Of a DNA stretch of 37,914 bases, positions 28,338 through 37,489 are shown in pieces. Where the stretch lies: assembly GCA_016929055.1 (NCBI GenBank), contig JAFGJN010000014.1:1-37914 (forward strand), given 5' to 3'. The position numbers were made by a program, and so were the translations under genes. Under the pieces are notes generated by a model. The model made no database searches. It was not told the DNA's origin and saw nothing but the letters and a program-made list of their open reading frames with translations. Numbering within the stretch: position 1 is the stretch's first letter; every line of letters starts with the position of its first letter. The DNA is from Candidatus Zhuqueibacterota bacterium. GTDB lineage: Bacteria; Zhuqueibacterota; Zhuqueibacteria; Residuimicrobiales; Oceaniaggregativiventaceae.

Positions 28338-29900
28338 TCAGCGGGCATAGTCCACTGCCCGGTATTCACGTATGACGGTAACCTTGATCTGGCCGGGATA
28401 TTCCATGGAGCCCTGAATTTTTTCCGCGATTTCATTGGCCAGATTTTCCGACATGGCATCGTCGATTTTTTCGTGTTCGACGATGACACGAATTTCACGG
28501 CCGGCCTGAATTGCAAAGGCCTTGCCAACACCTGCGAACGATGTGGCGATCTGTTCCAGGTTGGAAAGCCGCTTGATATAGCTCTCCAGGGTTTCGCGTC
28601 TGGCACCAGGACGTGATCCGCTCACCGCATCCGCTGCCTGCACCAGGATGGCGATGGGAGATATGGGAGGCACATCTTCATGGTGAGAAAGAATGGAATT
28701 GACTACGATGGGGTGCTCACCGTATTTTTCCGCCATTTCAGCGCCGATTTGCGTATGCGTTCCTTCGGTATAGCGATCGATAGCCTTGCCGAGGTCGTGG
28801 AGCAATCCGGCGCGTTTGGCCAGATTTCCATCCAATCCCAGACTGGAGGCCATCAGGCCGGTCAGATAAGAGACCTCTATGGCATGCTGCAAAACATTTT
28901 GTCCGTAACTGGTTCGATATTTGAGTTTTCCGAGCAATTTGAGCAATTCGGGGTGGAGGCTGGCGATGCCGGTTTCCAACAGCGCCCGCTCCCCTTCTTC
29001 CACCACCTTTTCTTCCATTTCCTGGGTGACTTTGGTAACGACCTCTTCGATGCGGCTGGGATGAATACGGCCGTCCGCGATCAATCGTTCCAGGGAAATC
29101 CGCGCGATTTCGCGCCGGAACGGATCGAATCCGGACAAGACCACCGCTTCCGGCGTATCGTCGACGATCACCTCGACGCCGGTCGCCTGTTCAAAGGAAC
29201 GGATATTGCGGCCCTCGCGGCCGATGATGCGGCCCTTCATCTCATCGCTGGGCAGATTGACCACCGAAACGGTCGTTTCGGTCGAATGGTCCGCTGCCGT
29301 GCGCTGAATAGCCTGAATAATGATTTCCTTGGCCTCGCGATTGGCGGTCTGACGGGCGCGATCTTTGATCTCTTTAACCATCTGCGCCGCTTCTTGTTTG
29401 GCCTTTTCTGTCATGTTCTGGATCAGGATGCGTTTGGCGTCTTCACTCGTCATGCCACTGATCTTTTCCAGTCGCGAATTTTGTTCTTCGATTATGACCG
29501 AAAGATCGGATTCCAATTTGTTGACGCGTTCCTCGCGGGTTCGCAATTTCTTTTCGACATCGTTTAATTCATTTTCTTTTTTGGTAATAAAATCATGGCG
29601 TCGATCGAGATTGAGATCGCGAGAGTTTAATTTGTTTTCGAGCTTGACGAGTTCACCGCGGCGCGATTTGATCTCGTTATCGAGACTTTGCTTGAGGCGC
29701 AGCCATTCGTCTTTTGCCTCAAGCATTTTTTCTTTTTTGAGCGTTTCCGCTTGTTTGGTCGCTTCCGCGACCAATCTTTCGGCGGTTCTCTCCGCATTGG
29801 CTATTTTCCCCTGACCGACTCGCTTGGAAACGATCCAGCCTATGATAAAAAAACACACGGCGACGACAATAGCCAGGGAGATGGTGGACACAAGATTCAT
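28338..29900 (-). CDS. rny: Ribonuclease Y
   Basis: N-terminal TM helix and coiled coil, KH domain MKGRIIGREGRNIRSFE, HD domain; start MNLVSTISLA. Confidence 0.95.
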   Translation of the reverse strand: MNLVSTISLAIVVAVCFFIIGWIVSKRVGQGKIANAERTAERLVAEATKQAETLKKEKMLEAKDEWLRLKQSLDNEIKSRRGELVKLENKLNSRDLNLDRRHDFITKKENELNDVEKKLRTREERVNKLESDLSVIIEEQNSRLEKISGMTSEDAKRILIQNMTEKAKQEAAQMVKEIKDRARQTANREAKEIIIQAIQRTAADHSTETTVSVVNLPSDEMKGRIIGREGRNIRSFEQATGVEVIVDDTPEAVVLSGFDPFRREIARISLERLIADGRIHPSRIEEVVTKVTQEMEEKVVEEGERALLETGIASLHPELLKLLGKLKYRTSYGQNVLQHAIEVSYLTGLMASSLGLDGNLAKRAGLLHDLGKAIDRYTEGTHTQIGAEMAEKYGEHPIVVNSILSHHEDVPPISPIAILVQAADAVSGSRPGARRETLESYIKRLSNLEQIATSFAGVGKAFAIQAGREIRVIVEHEKIDDAMSENLANEIAEKIQGSMEYPGQIKVTVIREYRAVDYAR

Positions 29901-29915
29901 ATCCCCTCCCAAAAT

Positions 29916-30024
29916 AAAAAAACCCAGTTGATGCACGTCATTGTTTTCTACACATCGAGACGGAGGGTTTGACAAAAGATCGAACCAACCCCTTTCCGTC
30001 CTTTCAATTACGGCATTCCGGGTT
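29916..30024 (-). ncRNA. ssrS: Candidate 6S RNA (compact, Bacteroidales-1/6S-Flavo-like size) between zapA and rny
   Basis: AACCCGG at the 5' end pairs with CTGGGTT at the 3' end, followed by a T-tract; internal paired segments (TGC/GCA, ATTG/CAAT, GACGG/CCGTC, GGGTT/AACCC) form a rod with an asymmetric central bubble; zapA-rny synteny. Confidence 0.6.
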
Positions 30025-30056
30025 ACAAACAACTGAAGAAATTGTGCGTCACGGCT

Positions 30057-30371
30057 CTAGGGCTCGCGATCCTCCAAGTCACTGAAACCGTCTTCGAGTC
30101 TCTTGGTCAGCTCGGTTACTTGCGTCTCCAACTGAGCGACCCGCTTTCTCTCGATCTCGCGTTGTTGCAGCAATTCATCGGTGATGTTCATCGCCGCCAA
30201 GATGGCGATCTGATGCAACGGACGATTGGGTTTGGCCCGCTGCACCTCGTTCATTTTGGCATCCACATAATCCGCCACTTTGCGAATATATTGAATATTG
30301 GCGTTCGATTTGAGCGGATACTCGTAACCAAATATTCGAACTTTGAGTATGTTATCGTCGTTTCTCATCAC
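30057..30371 (-). CDS. zapA: Cell division protein ZapA-like
   Basis: IFGYEYPLKSNANIQYIRKVADYVDAKMNE...IAILAAMNITDELLQ. Confidence 0.88.
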   Translation of the reverse strand: MMRNDDNILKVRIFGYEYPLKSNANIQYIRKVADYVDAKMNEVQRAKPNRPLHQIAILAAMNITDELLQQREIERKRVAQLETQVTELTKRLEDGFSDLEDREP

Positions 30372-30380
30372 CTGCGTGCT

Positions 30381-30683
30381 TTACGACTGATCCAATTGAT
30401 CTAGATCGTTCAACCGAGAGAGCATGCTCTGGATCCGTTGCTTGATCTGGACTTCATTTTGCTGATATCTCTTCAGAGTCTCGTGATTTCTGTCTTTTTG
30501 CAATTCTTCAATATGTTTTTGCAACCCTTCAATGCGGTTTTCCTGTTCCGAACAAAGCGCTTCGAGTTCCTTTTTTTCCTCCACAATTAAGCTGTACTGT
30601 TTCCGCAGCTCTACGTACCGATTAATCGCTCGACCGATTATTTCGTCGAGTCGGCCGATCGAATTGTTGTCCTCTTGACCCAT
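30381..30683 (-). CDS. Short coiled-coil protein upstream of zapA
   Basis: 100-aa heptad-rich ORF adjacent to and in line with zapA. Confidence 0.6.
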   Translation of the reverse strand: MGQEDNNSIGRLDEIIGRAINRYVELRKQYSLIVEEKKELEALCSEQENRIEGLQKHIEELQKDRNHETLKRYQQNEVQIKQRIQSMLSRLNDLDQLDQS

Positions 30684-30907
30684 TATCGGCCCAATCGAGC
30701 AAGTTTGAAATCAATCCAATTTTGCTGTTAAATGTAGTGTCTTTTTGGGAAAAGGTCAATAAAAATTATATCTTTACGTGCTCAAATCACATTTTAACCA
30801 GATTAAAAAACGTTCAATCCGCTATTATTCAATAAGTTGAGAATAATTTCTTTTTGAATTTTTATCTCGGCAAAACCATCAGTCCAGGGATCCATTTGGT
30901 TAAGGAT

Positions 30908-30950
30908 AAAAAAAAGCCGGTTCGCAAGCAAATTGCTTCAGAAACCGGCT
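30908..30950 (-). terminator. Rho-independent terminator for the infC-rpmI-rplT operon
   Basis: Minus strand AGCCGGTT...AACCGGCT followed by TTTTTTTT. Confidence 0.8.
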
Positions 30951-31043
30951 GATGGTGAATCATCGAATTGTTTCGACACGATCGAACACGAGAAAAACGC
31001 GTTGCGGCGGCACCTGCAGAGGCGTCGTCACAACGCGATTGTC

Positions 31044-31391
31044 CTAAGCATGCAGATTTGAAACCAGTTCACCAAATGCTTTAATGTCCTTGACCGCGAG
31101 GTCAGCGAGCATTTTACGGTCGATGGTGATGTTCTTTTTATTCATGGCATCGATCAGAGTCGAATAGTTCATTCCATGGATGCGGGCGGCAGCGTTGATA
31201 CGCGCGATCCACAGAGTGCGGAAAGCCCGACGGCGATTACGCCGGTCGCGATAGGCATACTGCAATCCTTTTTCGACCTGTTCTTTGGCGGCCTTGAACT
31301 GGCTGTGCTTGCCACCCCAATATCCCTTGGCAGCTTTGAGTATTTTTTTACGCCGATGCCGTGTCGGAACCGACGAATGCGCTCTGGGCAT
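31044..31391 (-). CDS. rplT: 50S ribosomal protein L20
   Basis: KAAKGYWGGKHSQFKAAKEQV...RDRRNRRRAFRTLWIARINAAAR. Confidence 0.97.
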   Translation of the reverse strand: MPRAHSSVPTRHRRKKILKAAKGYWGGKHSQFKAAKEQVEKGLQYAYRDRRNRRRAFRTLWIARINAAARIHGMNYSTLIDAMNKKNITIDRKMLADLAVKDIKAFGELVSNLHA

Positions 31392-31511
31392 AACTCCTCC
31401 ATCACTTGATATCTCGATATGACGTCTGCTCGCTTATCGAGTCGAACAGCGTTTTACAATCTATGATCTCGCTTTTTCAGCGGATCGTGCAAAAAATCCG
31501 TTGAATCCTAT

Positions 31512-31706
31512 TTATGCTAGAATCATGCGCTTGACGCGACCGGCGTCTGCCTGATCGACCAGGGTGCTCTTGCGCAGATTGCGTTTGCGCTTGCTGCTTT
31601 TCTTGGTCAGAATGTGGCTGGCATAGGCCTTGTAGCGCCGAATCCGACCGCTGCCGGTCAGACGAAAACGCTTGGCTGCAGCACGGTTTGATCTCATTTT
31701 CGGCAT
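31512..31706 (-). CDS. rpmI: 50S ribosomal protein L35
   Basis: [46 protein letters not shown]. Confidence 0.96.
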   Translation of the reverse strand: MPKMRSNRAAAKRFRLTGSGRIRRYKAYASHILTKKSSKRKRNLRKSTLVDQADAGRVKRMILA

Positions 31707-31723
31707 TGTCTTTCCTCACAGAG

Positions 31724-32233
31724 TTATTTTTTGGATAAAAACATGATAATTTGATTGCCTTCCATCTTGGCGCCGCGATCGATCTTGGCGATATCGGTGA
31801 CCTGATCTTCAAATCGCTTCATTACATTAAAGCCAAGTTCGCGATGCACCATCTCGCGGCCGCGAAAAAAAAGCGAAACCTTGACGCGTGCGCCCATCTC
31901 CAGGAATTTTCTGGCATTGCGGACTTTGAACATAAAATCGTGATCTTCGATTTTCGGCCGCAACCGCACTTCTTTTGTCACAACAACATGTTGCTTTTTC
32001 TTGGTTTCTTTTTCTTTTTTGCTCTGTTCGTATTTGTATTTACCAAAATCCATGATTTTGCAAACAGGCGGCTTGGATGTCGGTGCAATCTCGACCAGAT
32101 CCATGCTGGCCGCTTCAGCTAGTTCCAGCGCTTGCTGCAAAGTAACGATCCCGACCTGCTCACCATCCTGATTGATCAGGCGAACTTGCGGAATCCGGAT
32201 TTCGTTGTTGATTCGAACAGTTTCCTGTTTAAT
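31724..32233 (-). CDS. infC: Translation initiation factor IF-3, ATT start codon
   Basis: Translating upstream of the listed ORF gives (ATT)KQETVRINNEIRIPQVRLINQDGEQVGIVTLQQALELAE; GGGAGG RBS just upstream of ATT. Confidence 0.95.
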   Translation of the reverse strand: MKQETVRINNEIRIPQVRLINQDGEQVGIVTLQQALELAEAASMDLVEIAPTSKPPVCKIMDFGKYKYEQSKKEKETKKKQHVVVTKEVRLRPKIEDHDFMFKVRNARKFLEMGARVKVSLFFRGREMVHRELGFNVMKRFEDQVTDIAKIDRGAKMEGNQIIMFLSKK

Positions 32234-32286
32234 GGCATCCTCCCTTAACTTGACCTTTTCAACTGACCAGCTATGTTCCGATCACT

Positions 32287-32307
32287 GGTGTCCCGCATGG
32301 GCACACC
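32287..32307 (-). promoter_or_regulatory. Stem-loop in infC leader (GGTGTGCCCATGCGGGACACC)
   Basis: GGTGT/ACACC and CCC/GGG pairing about 55 nt upstream of the infC ATT start. Confidence 0.4.
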
Positions 32308-32325
32308 ACAAATCCTGATTGATGT

Positions 32326-32370
32326 AAAAACTGCAAGTCTATTATTAACAAAAAAAAAGTCTGCAGTTTT
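32326..32370 (-). promoter_or_regulatory. Second inverted repeat in infC leader (AAAACTGCAG...TTGCAGTTTTT), attenuator-like
   Basis: About 9-10 bp stem followed by a T-run on the minus strand. Confidence 0.35.
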
Positions 32371-32481
32371 ATCGTTTGGCCCACGCTTCTCTTTACTATC
32401 AGGCCACTCATGCCAATAAAATCTGTTTTGGCCAGGAATGTGTTGCAATAGACTATAAGATAAGCATATATGACCGGCAAA

Positions 32482-34398
32482 TCAATTCTTTTTTTCGTTT
32501 ACCAAAATCTGAATTTCGTCGACGATCTGCTGCAATGAAAAGGTTCCTGCATCTCCAATGCCCCGTTTTCGCACCGAGATGCTTTTTTCGGCGACTTCTT
32601 TGTCACCAACGATCAGCATGTAGGGTATTTTTTGCGTCGAGGCTTCTCTGATTTTATAGCCGATTTTTTCGCTGCGATCATCCAGCTCAACCCGAATCGC
32701 TGCTTCTTTTAGTCGATCACAGACCTCACGGGCATAATCATGCTGCTTGTCGGTGATGGGTATCACGCGGGCTTGAACCGGAGCCAACCACAATGGAAAG
32801 GCGCCGGCATAATGCTCGATCAAAACGCCGAAAAAGCGCTCCAATGATCCCAATAAAGCGCGATGAATCATGATCGGTCGGTGGCGTCCGCCGTCCTGTC
32901 CGATATAGGTGAGATCAAAACGCTCCGGCTCGTTGAAATCGACCTGAATCGTGGAACATTGCCAACTGCGACCGATGGCATCACGAATTTTAATATCGAT
33001 TTTGGGACCATAAAAAACGCCCTCGCCCGGATCGATGGCATAGTCGATACCCAGTTTTTCCAATCCGGCTTTGAGTGCCTGCGTGGCGATTTCCCAGTTC
33101 TCAACCGATCCAACCGCATTTTCGGGCCGAGTAGAAACATAGATGTCGTAACCGCTAAAGCCGAACTGTTCAAGCATTTGCAGAGAAAAGGAGACCACGC
33201 GCTCGATTTCGGCATCGAGTTGATCCGGACGACAAAAGATATGCGCATCGTCCTGGGTGAAACCGCGCACCCGCAGCAAACCGTGCATCACGCCGGAACG
33301 CTCGTAGCGATAGACTGTCCCGAGTTCAGCCCAGCGCAAAGGCAAATCGCGATAGCTCCGGGTGTCACTTTTATAGATATGCAGATGAAAAGGGCAGTTC
33401 ATCGGTTTGACGAGATACTGCATCTCTTCAACCTTCATGGGCGAAAACATGTTTTCTTTAAAGAAATCGATGTGGCCGCTCGTTTTCCACAGATCGATTT
33501 TGGCCAGATGCGGCGTATTGACAAAGTCATATCCGCCTGTGAGGTGCTTTTCCTTCCAGAATTCTTCGATCTTGTGGCGAATAAAGGCTCCCTTGGGATG
33601 CCACAAAACCAGGCCAGGTCCGACCTGGTCGTTGATCGAAAAAAGATCGAGTTCGCGTCCGAGTTTGCGATGATCGCGTTTTTTTGCCTCTTCAAGCCGG
33701 GTCAGATAGTCATCCAATTGCGACTTTTTTGGAAACGCAATGCCATAGACCCGCTGCAGTTGGGCATTCTTCTCGTCACCCAGCCAGTAGGCGCCGGCAA
33801 CGCTTAAAAGTTTAAAATAGCGAACGTATGCGGTGGAAGGCAAATGCGGTCCACGGCACAAATCGATAAAACCGCCCGACTCGTAGACGCTCGGTGGCTC
33901 GCCAAGCCGTTCAATTTGCTCGACTTTGTAAGTTTCATTCCGTTTATGAAATATATCCAGAGCTTCTTTAACACTTAAATCGCGACGCTGGAACGGATAA
34001 TCCGCATTGACGATCTCTTGCATTTTCTTTTCGATGCGCTCGAGGTCTTCCGGCACCAACGGTTTTTCCAATTCGACGTCGTAATAGAATCCCTGTTCCA
34101 CCGGCGGTCCGAAAGCGAATTTGGCATGGGGAAAAAGCGACTTGATCGCATGCGCCATCACATGGGCGGAGCTGTGCCAAAAAACGTCGCGTCCATCGTC
34201 GTCGGCAAAAGTCAGAAAGTGAATCGAGCCGTCGCCCTGCAACGGTCGGGTCAAATCGACAACCGAGCCGTCGTACCTGGCAGCGATCGATTCCTTGAGC
34301 AGTCGTCCGCCCAACTCTTGCAGAATGGTGGCGGGCGTTATGCCAGCAGAAAAAGTCTGTTGCTTGCCATCGGGAAAAGTAACGGTTATGTTCGACAC
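32482..34398 (-). CDS. thrS: Threonyl-tRNA synthetase
   Basis: TGS domain; YLVKPMNCPFHLHIYK; GVMHGLLRVRGFTQDDAHIFC. Confidence 0.97.
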   Translation of the reverse strand: MSNITVTFPDGKQQTFSAGITPATILQELGGRLLKESIAARYDGSVVDLTRPLQGDGSIHFLTFADDDGRDVFWHSSAHVMAHAIKSLFPHAKFAFGPPVEQGFYYDVELEKPLVPEDLERIEKKMQEIVNADYPFQRRDLSVKEALDIFHKRNETYKVEQIERLGEPPSVYESGGFIDLCRGPHLPSTAYVRYFKLLSVAGAYWLGDEKNAQLQRVYGIAFPKKSQLDDYLTRLEEAKKRDHRKLGRELDLFSINDQVGPGLVLWHPKGAFIRHKIEEFWKEKHLTGGYDFVNTPHLAKIDLWKTSGHIDFFKENMFSPMKVEEMQYLVKPMNCPFHLHIYKSDTRSYRDLPLRWAELGTVYRYERSGVMHGLLRVRGFTQDDAHIFCRPDQLDAEIERVVSFSLQMLEQFGFSGYDIYVSTRPENAVGSVENWEIATQALKAGLEKLGIDYAIDPGEGVFYGPKIDIKIRDAIGRSWQCSTIQVDFNEPERFDLTYIGQDGGRHRPIMIHRALLGSLERFFGVLIEHYAGAFPLWLAPVQARVIPITDKQHDYAREVCDRLKEAAIRVELDDRSEKIGYKIREASTQKIPYMLIVGDKEVAEKSISVRKRGIGDAGTFSLQQIVDEIQILVNEKKN

Positions 34399-34507
34399 CG
34401 ATCAACCTCGCTTTGTAAGAATCGCGTCTTTGCTGCGTCAAAAAGAAAACCGCCTGCTTGGGAGGCGGTTTTCCTGAATACCGACGATCGAGAACAGAAA
34501 CGCAACG

Positions 34508-34584
34508 TGGTGGGCGGTACTGGATTTGAACCAGTGACCCCTTGCATGTCAAGCAAGTACTCTAACCAACTGAGCTAACCGCCC
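34508..34584 (-). tRNA. tRNA-Val (anticodon GAC), CCA encoded
   Basis: Anticodon loop TTGACAT; acceptor GGGCGGT/ACCGCCC; followed by CCA. Confidence 0.93.
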
Positions 34585-34646
34585 CTTTGAATCGCCTATT
34601 TACAAAAAAAGCGCAATTCAATTACGCTTTCTAACCTCCTCTAACG

Positions 34647-34732
34647 TGCCGAGGGCCGGAATCGAACCGGCACGGACTCAAGAGTCCGAGGGATTTTAAG
34701 TCCCTTGCGTCTACCAATTCCGCCACCCCGGC
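34647..34732 (-). tRNA. tRNA-Leu (anticodon TAA)
   Basis: Class II tRNA with long variable arm; anticodon loop CTTAAAA. Confidence 0.93.
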
Positions 34733-34753
34733 CTGGCTGCTATGGCAGCAAGT

Positions 34754-34828
<75 letters not shown>

Positions 34829-34840
34829 AGTACGCATAAG

Positions 34841-34912
34841 AGCGGGAGACGAGACTTGAACTCGCGACCCCAACCTTGGCAAGGTTGTGTTCTACCACTG
34901 AACTACTCCCGC
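34841..34912 (-). tRNA. tRNA-Gly (anticodon GCC)
   Basis: Anticodon loop TTGCCAA; acceptor GCGGGAG/CTCCCGC. Confidence 0.93.
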
Positions 34913-35186
34913 TTGAATTTCGTTCCATAATATAAAAATCCTGTTAGAGTTATGCAAGCAAATTTTTACTAATTTGAATTTTTTTCTTGTTAAAAACAGA
35001 TTATAGCCTAAATCACGGGGGCCTCCGTGTGGGATACCCGACGTTTTTTGATAAATGCTTCTCCCCTTTTGTCCGCAAATCACCGACTCTGAGCGTATGG
35101 ATAAACGAAAAGAGAATCAGACTCTAACATGAACGGCATGCTGTTGCGCCTGCCAGGAGGATAATACGAAAACGCAGAACGATGAT

Positions 35187-35393
35187 TTGGTGGAACAACA
35201 GGAACTGATTCTGACCTGCGAAAGTTGTGGCGAAGTGATTCACACGCGAATCGACCATGAAAGCCAAATCGATCAAATCCTGCTTTCGCATCAATGCAAG
35301 AATAAATGCAAAGCTGAATATCGAAGCTATATCATTATCGGAAAGGTGAATCTGGACAAAGTCAAGTCCATCGTCAAAGCAGTGGGTACCTGA
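35187..35393 (+). CDS. Small cysteine-rich (possible zinc-binding) hypothetical protein
   Basis: TCESCGEVIHTRID...HQCKNKC; an AGGAGG lies upstream at 35155, so the true start may be earlier than the TTG at 35187. Confidence 0.5.
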   Translation: MVEQQELILTCESCGEVIHTRIDHESQIDQILLSHQCKNKCKAEYRSYIIIGKVNLDKVKSIVKAVGT

Positions 35394-35503
35394 GCCGCCA
35401 GCTTCATTCGAAACAATTCCCACTCTTTTCGGCCATTGCTCTTAACTTTCGGCAAGATTATGCCGATTTTCCTCTATTGGCGGATCGATACGGTTACCTC
35501 TTT

Positions 35504-36034
35504 TCAGGTGTCACGATCGGCTGCTTTTTTATTCAGCAAATCAACATAGGCCCGGTCGATCAGGTCGTTTTTCGCAATACCCAGCGCAGCCATCAATTCG
35601 CGCGCTTTTTTCATTCCGCTGGATTCGCTCTCCCCTTCAGCCAGCACAACCTCCAACTCTATAAATGCTCCCAGTCCCTCAACCTGGTCGATATGCACCC
35701 GGGTCCGTCCAATCGTGTAAAGCGTCCGTCCTTTGCAAACCCGACCCAGGATACCATACGCCAGCTCGAGCGCAACATGCATAGAGTCTGCCTGTGCCAG
35801 GGGAACGACCTCATAATGCGAGGTTTTGGGTCCCGCTTCGTTTTTCCGCCGGTAAAAGATCAATTCGCCACTGCCGTCCGGAAACCGCCGCAACTTGAGA
35901 CGGCCATTGGGACAGGTGAAAAAAGTGTCGTCCTGGCGGATCTCTATGGGAGCAGTTTCCGCCAGGCGGGAAACCGTTTCCCGCATTTGGGCAAGCGATC
36001 GAATCCTGGCCTTGATTTCGATATTACGAGCCAT
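35504..36034 (-). CDS. CYTH-domain protein (class IV adenylate cyclase/triphosphatase-like)
   Basis: NIEIKARI N-terminal ExExK-type motif; GRLKLRRF, ELIFYRRKN, FIELEVVL. Confidence 0.85.
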   Translation of the reverse strand: MARNIEIKARIRSLAQMRETVSRLAETAPIEIRQDDTFFTCPNGRLKLRRFPDGSGELIFYRRKNEAGPKTSHYEVVPLAQADSMHVALELAYGILGRVCKGRTLYTIGRTRVHIDQVEGLGAFIELEVVLAEGESESSGMKKARELMAALGIAKNDLIDRAYVDLLNKKAADRDT

Positions 36035-36129
36035 ATCGGGCTCCATGTATTGCTTGAACAAAAAGCTCAAATCGCAGGCTGGAAAGCTTGTTACAGCGAC
36101 CGCCGATTGTCGACTATGAGGGATGCCGG

Positions 36130-36372
36130 CTACAAATGCATACCGATAAAAGCATCGATACCCTCATTGCGGATCGAGGTCTGGGCTTCATCGAAAGCTT
36201 CGGAATCGGTTTCGAACTCGTCATCCCAAACAGTCGAATTGCCGAATTCATCCACAATTTCAAGTGACCACCCTCCTGTTTCGCCGCGGTAAATTTCGAT
36301 CCGCACCGACTTGCCATCAACTGTCATCTCCTGACACAAGGGACTCATTTCGAGGGGATCGTCATCGTGCAT
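36130..36372 (-). CDS. Small acidic hypothetical protein
   Basis: 81-aa ORF MHDDDPLEMSPLCQEMTVDGKSVRIEIYRG...; preceded by AGGAGAA. Confidence 0.55.
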   Translation of the reverse strand: MHDDDPLEMSPLCQEMTVDGKSVRIEIYRGETGGWSLEIVDEFGNSTVWDDEFETDSEAFDEAQTSIRNEGIDAFIGMHL

Positions 36373-36394
36373 GGGTATTCTCCTGATTTGTGGG

Positions 36395-37489
36395 TTAACT
36401 AGCATCCCATTCATACTTTGATCGCAGTTTATTGTGCCAGGAGTTCATGATATAGCCATCATGGTGTAATCTTCCAACAACGATTCCAGGATCGATCTCC
36501 AGACTGCGAGCGAATAATTCAATGTCATCAGAAAAGAAGGAACCTGTTTTGACAAAATCCAGATATGCATTTTGTTGAATCAAAGTATTGGCAGCAAAAT
36601 GATCCGCTTCTTTTTCGAACCTTGGAAAATCATTTTTAGGGCGATCATCCTCTAAAAAAACTGTAGTTTTGTCATGCAGGAGCAAATGTCCGATTTCGTG
36701 AAAGAAGCTAAACCAAAAAATATCAGCCCAGCTGCCACGAATCGTCAGCATCAATACGGCTTTATTTGAACCCATTTTGAATGTCGCCCCGCGAAGAAAA
36801 GTTTTGGGAAAATGCGGGAAAAGTACAAGGACCACTCCTGCATTCATCAGCACTTTTTCGAGTTTTGGCAGAAAAGTGTCAGGTGTCAGCAAAGACATTT
36901 TTCGAATGCAAGGTAACGTATTGGATAGATCAGCTTTATTGAATGGTGCAGTATTTGTTTTTTGCCCTTCGAGTTCACCAATTCTTAACCACGTTGCAGT
37001 GGCCTCAGGAGATCGGTTACCTTTGCCCTGACGAAAAATAGCCTCATAGCGCTTTAAAGAAGCAATCGTGTGCAGCGAGGTCACACCGAAAAAGCGATGC
37101 AGCTCTTGAACTTTTTCTATTGACTTTGTTTTTTTAACCACCTTGCCTAATTTTACCAATTCTGAATAGCAATATTTTGGTATTAAAACCGATTCTTCTT
37201 TTAATCTGTGCAATTCGGCCGCCTCGCTATTTCGGGCAAGAGTCAGACGATATTGCGACTCTAACCCAACCCAGATATGGGCCGGGACGCCCGTAACTTT
37301 TTCCAGTTGCAGCGCGGTATCAGGTGTACTAGCTTTTTCTCCATTGAAAATTACACTCAGCTTGGGAGCTGGACGATTCATCCGTCGAGCGAGTTCATTT
37401 TTAGTCATTCCTAACTCTGGCAGGACTTCACCAAGATATTCGCCCGGTGGAATCGCCAGGTCAGAATGATAGTTCTCCCTAATCATCAT
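36395..37489 (-). CDS. HigA-like XRE antitoxin fused to ImmA/IrrE-type metallopeptidase domain
   Basis: N-terminal HTH (PPGEYLGEVLPELGMTKNELARRMNRPAPKLSVIFNGE); HEIGHLLLHD zinc motif. Confidence 0.88.
   Translation of the reverse strand: MMIRENYHSDLAIPPGEYLGEVLPELGMTKNELARRMNRPAPKLSVIFNGEKASTPDTALQLEKVTGVPAHIWVGLESQYRLTLARNSEAAELHRLKEESVLIPKYCYSELVKLGKVVKKTKSIEKVQELHRFFGVTSLHTIASLKRYEAIFRQGKGNRSPEATATWLRIGELEGQKTNTAPFNKADLSNTLPCIRKMSLLTPDTFLPKLEKVLMNAGVVLVLFPHFPKTFLRGATFKMGSNKAVLMLTIRGSWADIFWFSFFHEIGHLLLHDKTTVFLEDDRPKNDFPRFEKEADHFAANTLIQQNAYLDFVKTGSFFSDDIELFARSLEIDPGIVVGRLHHDGYIMNSWHNKLRSKYEWDAS

Noticed and set aside
28680-29567. 295-aa plus-strand ORF
   Set aside because: Antisense to rny; no recognisable domain.
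32863-33807. 314-aa plus-strand ORF
   Set aside because: Antisense to thrS; no recognisable domain.
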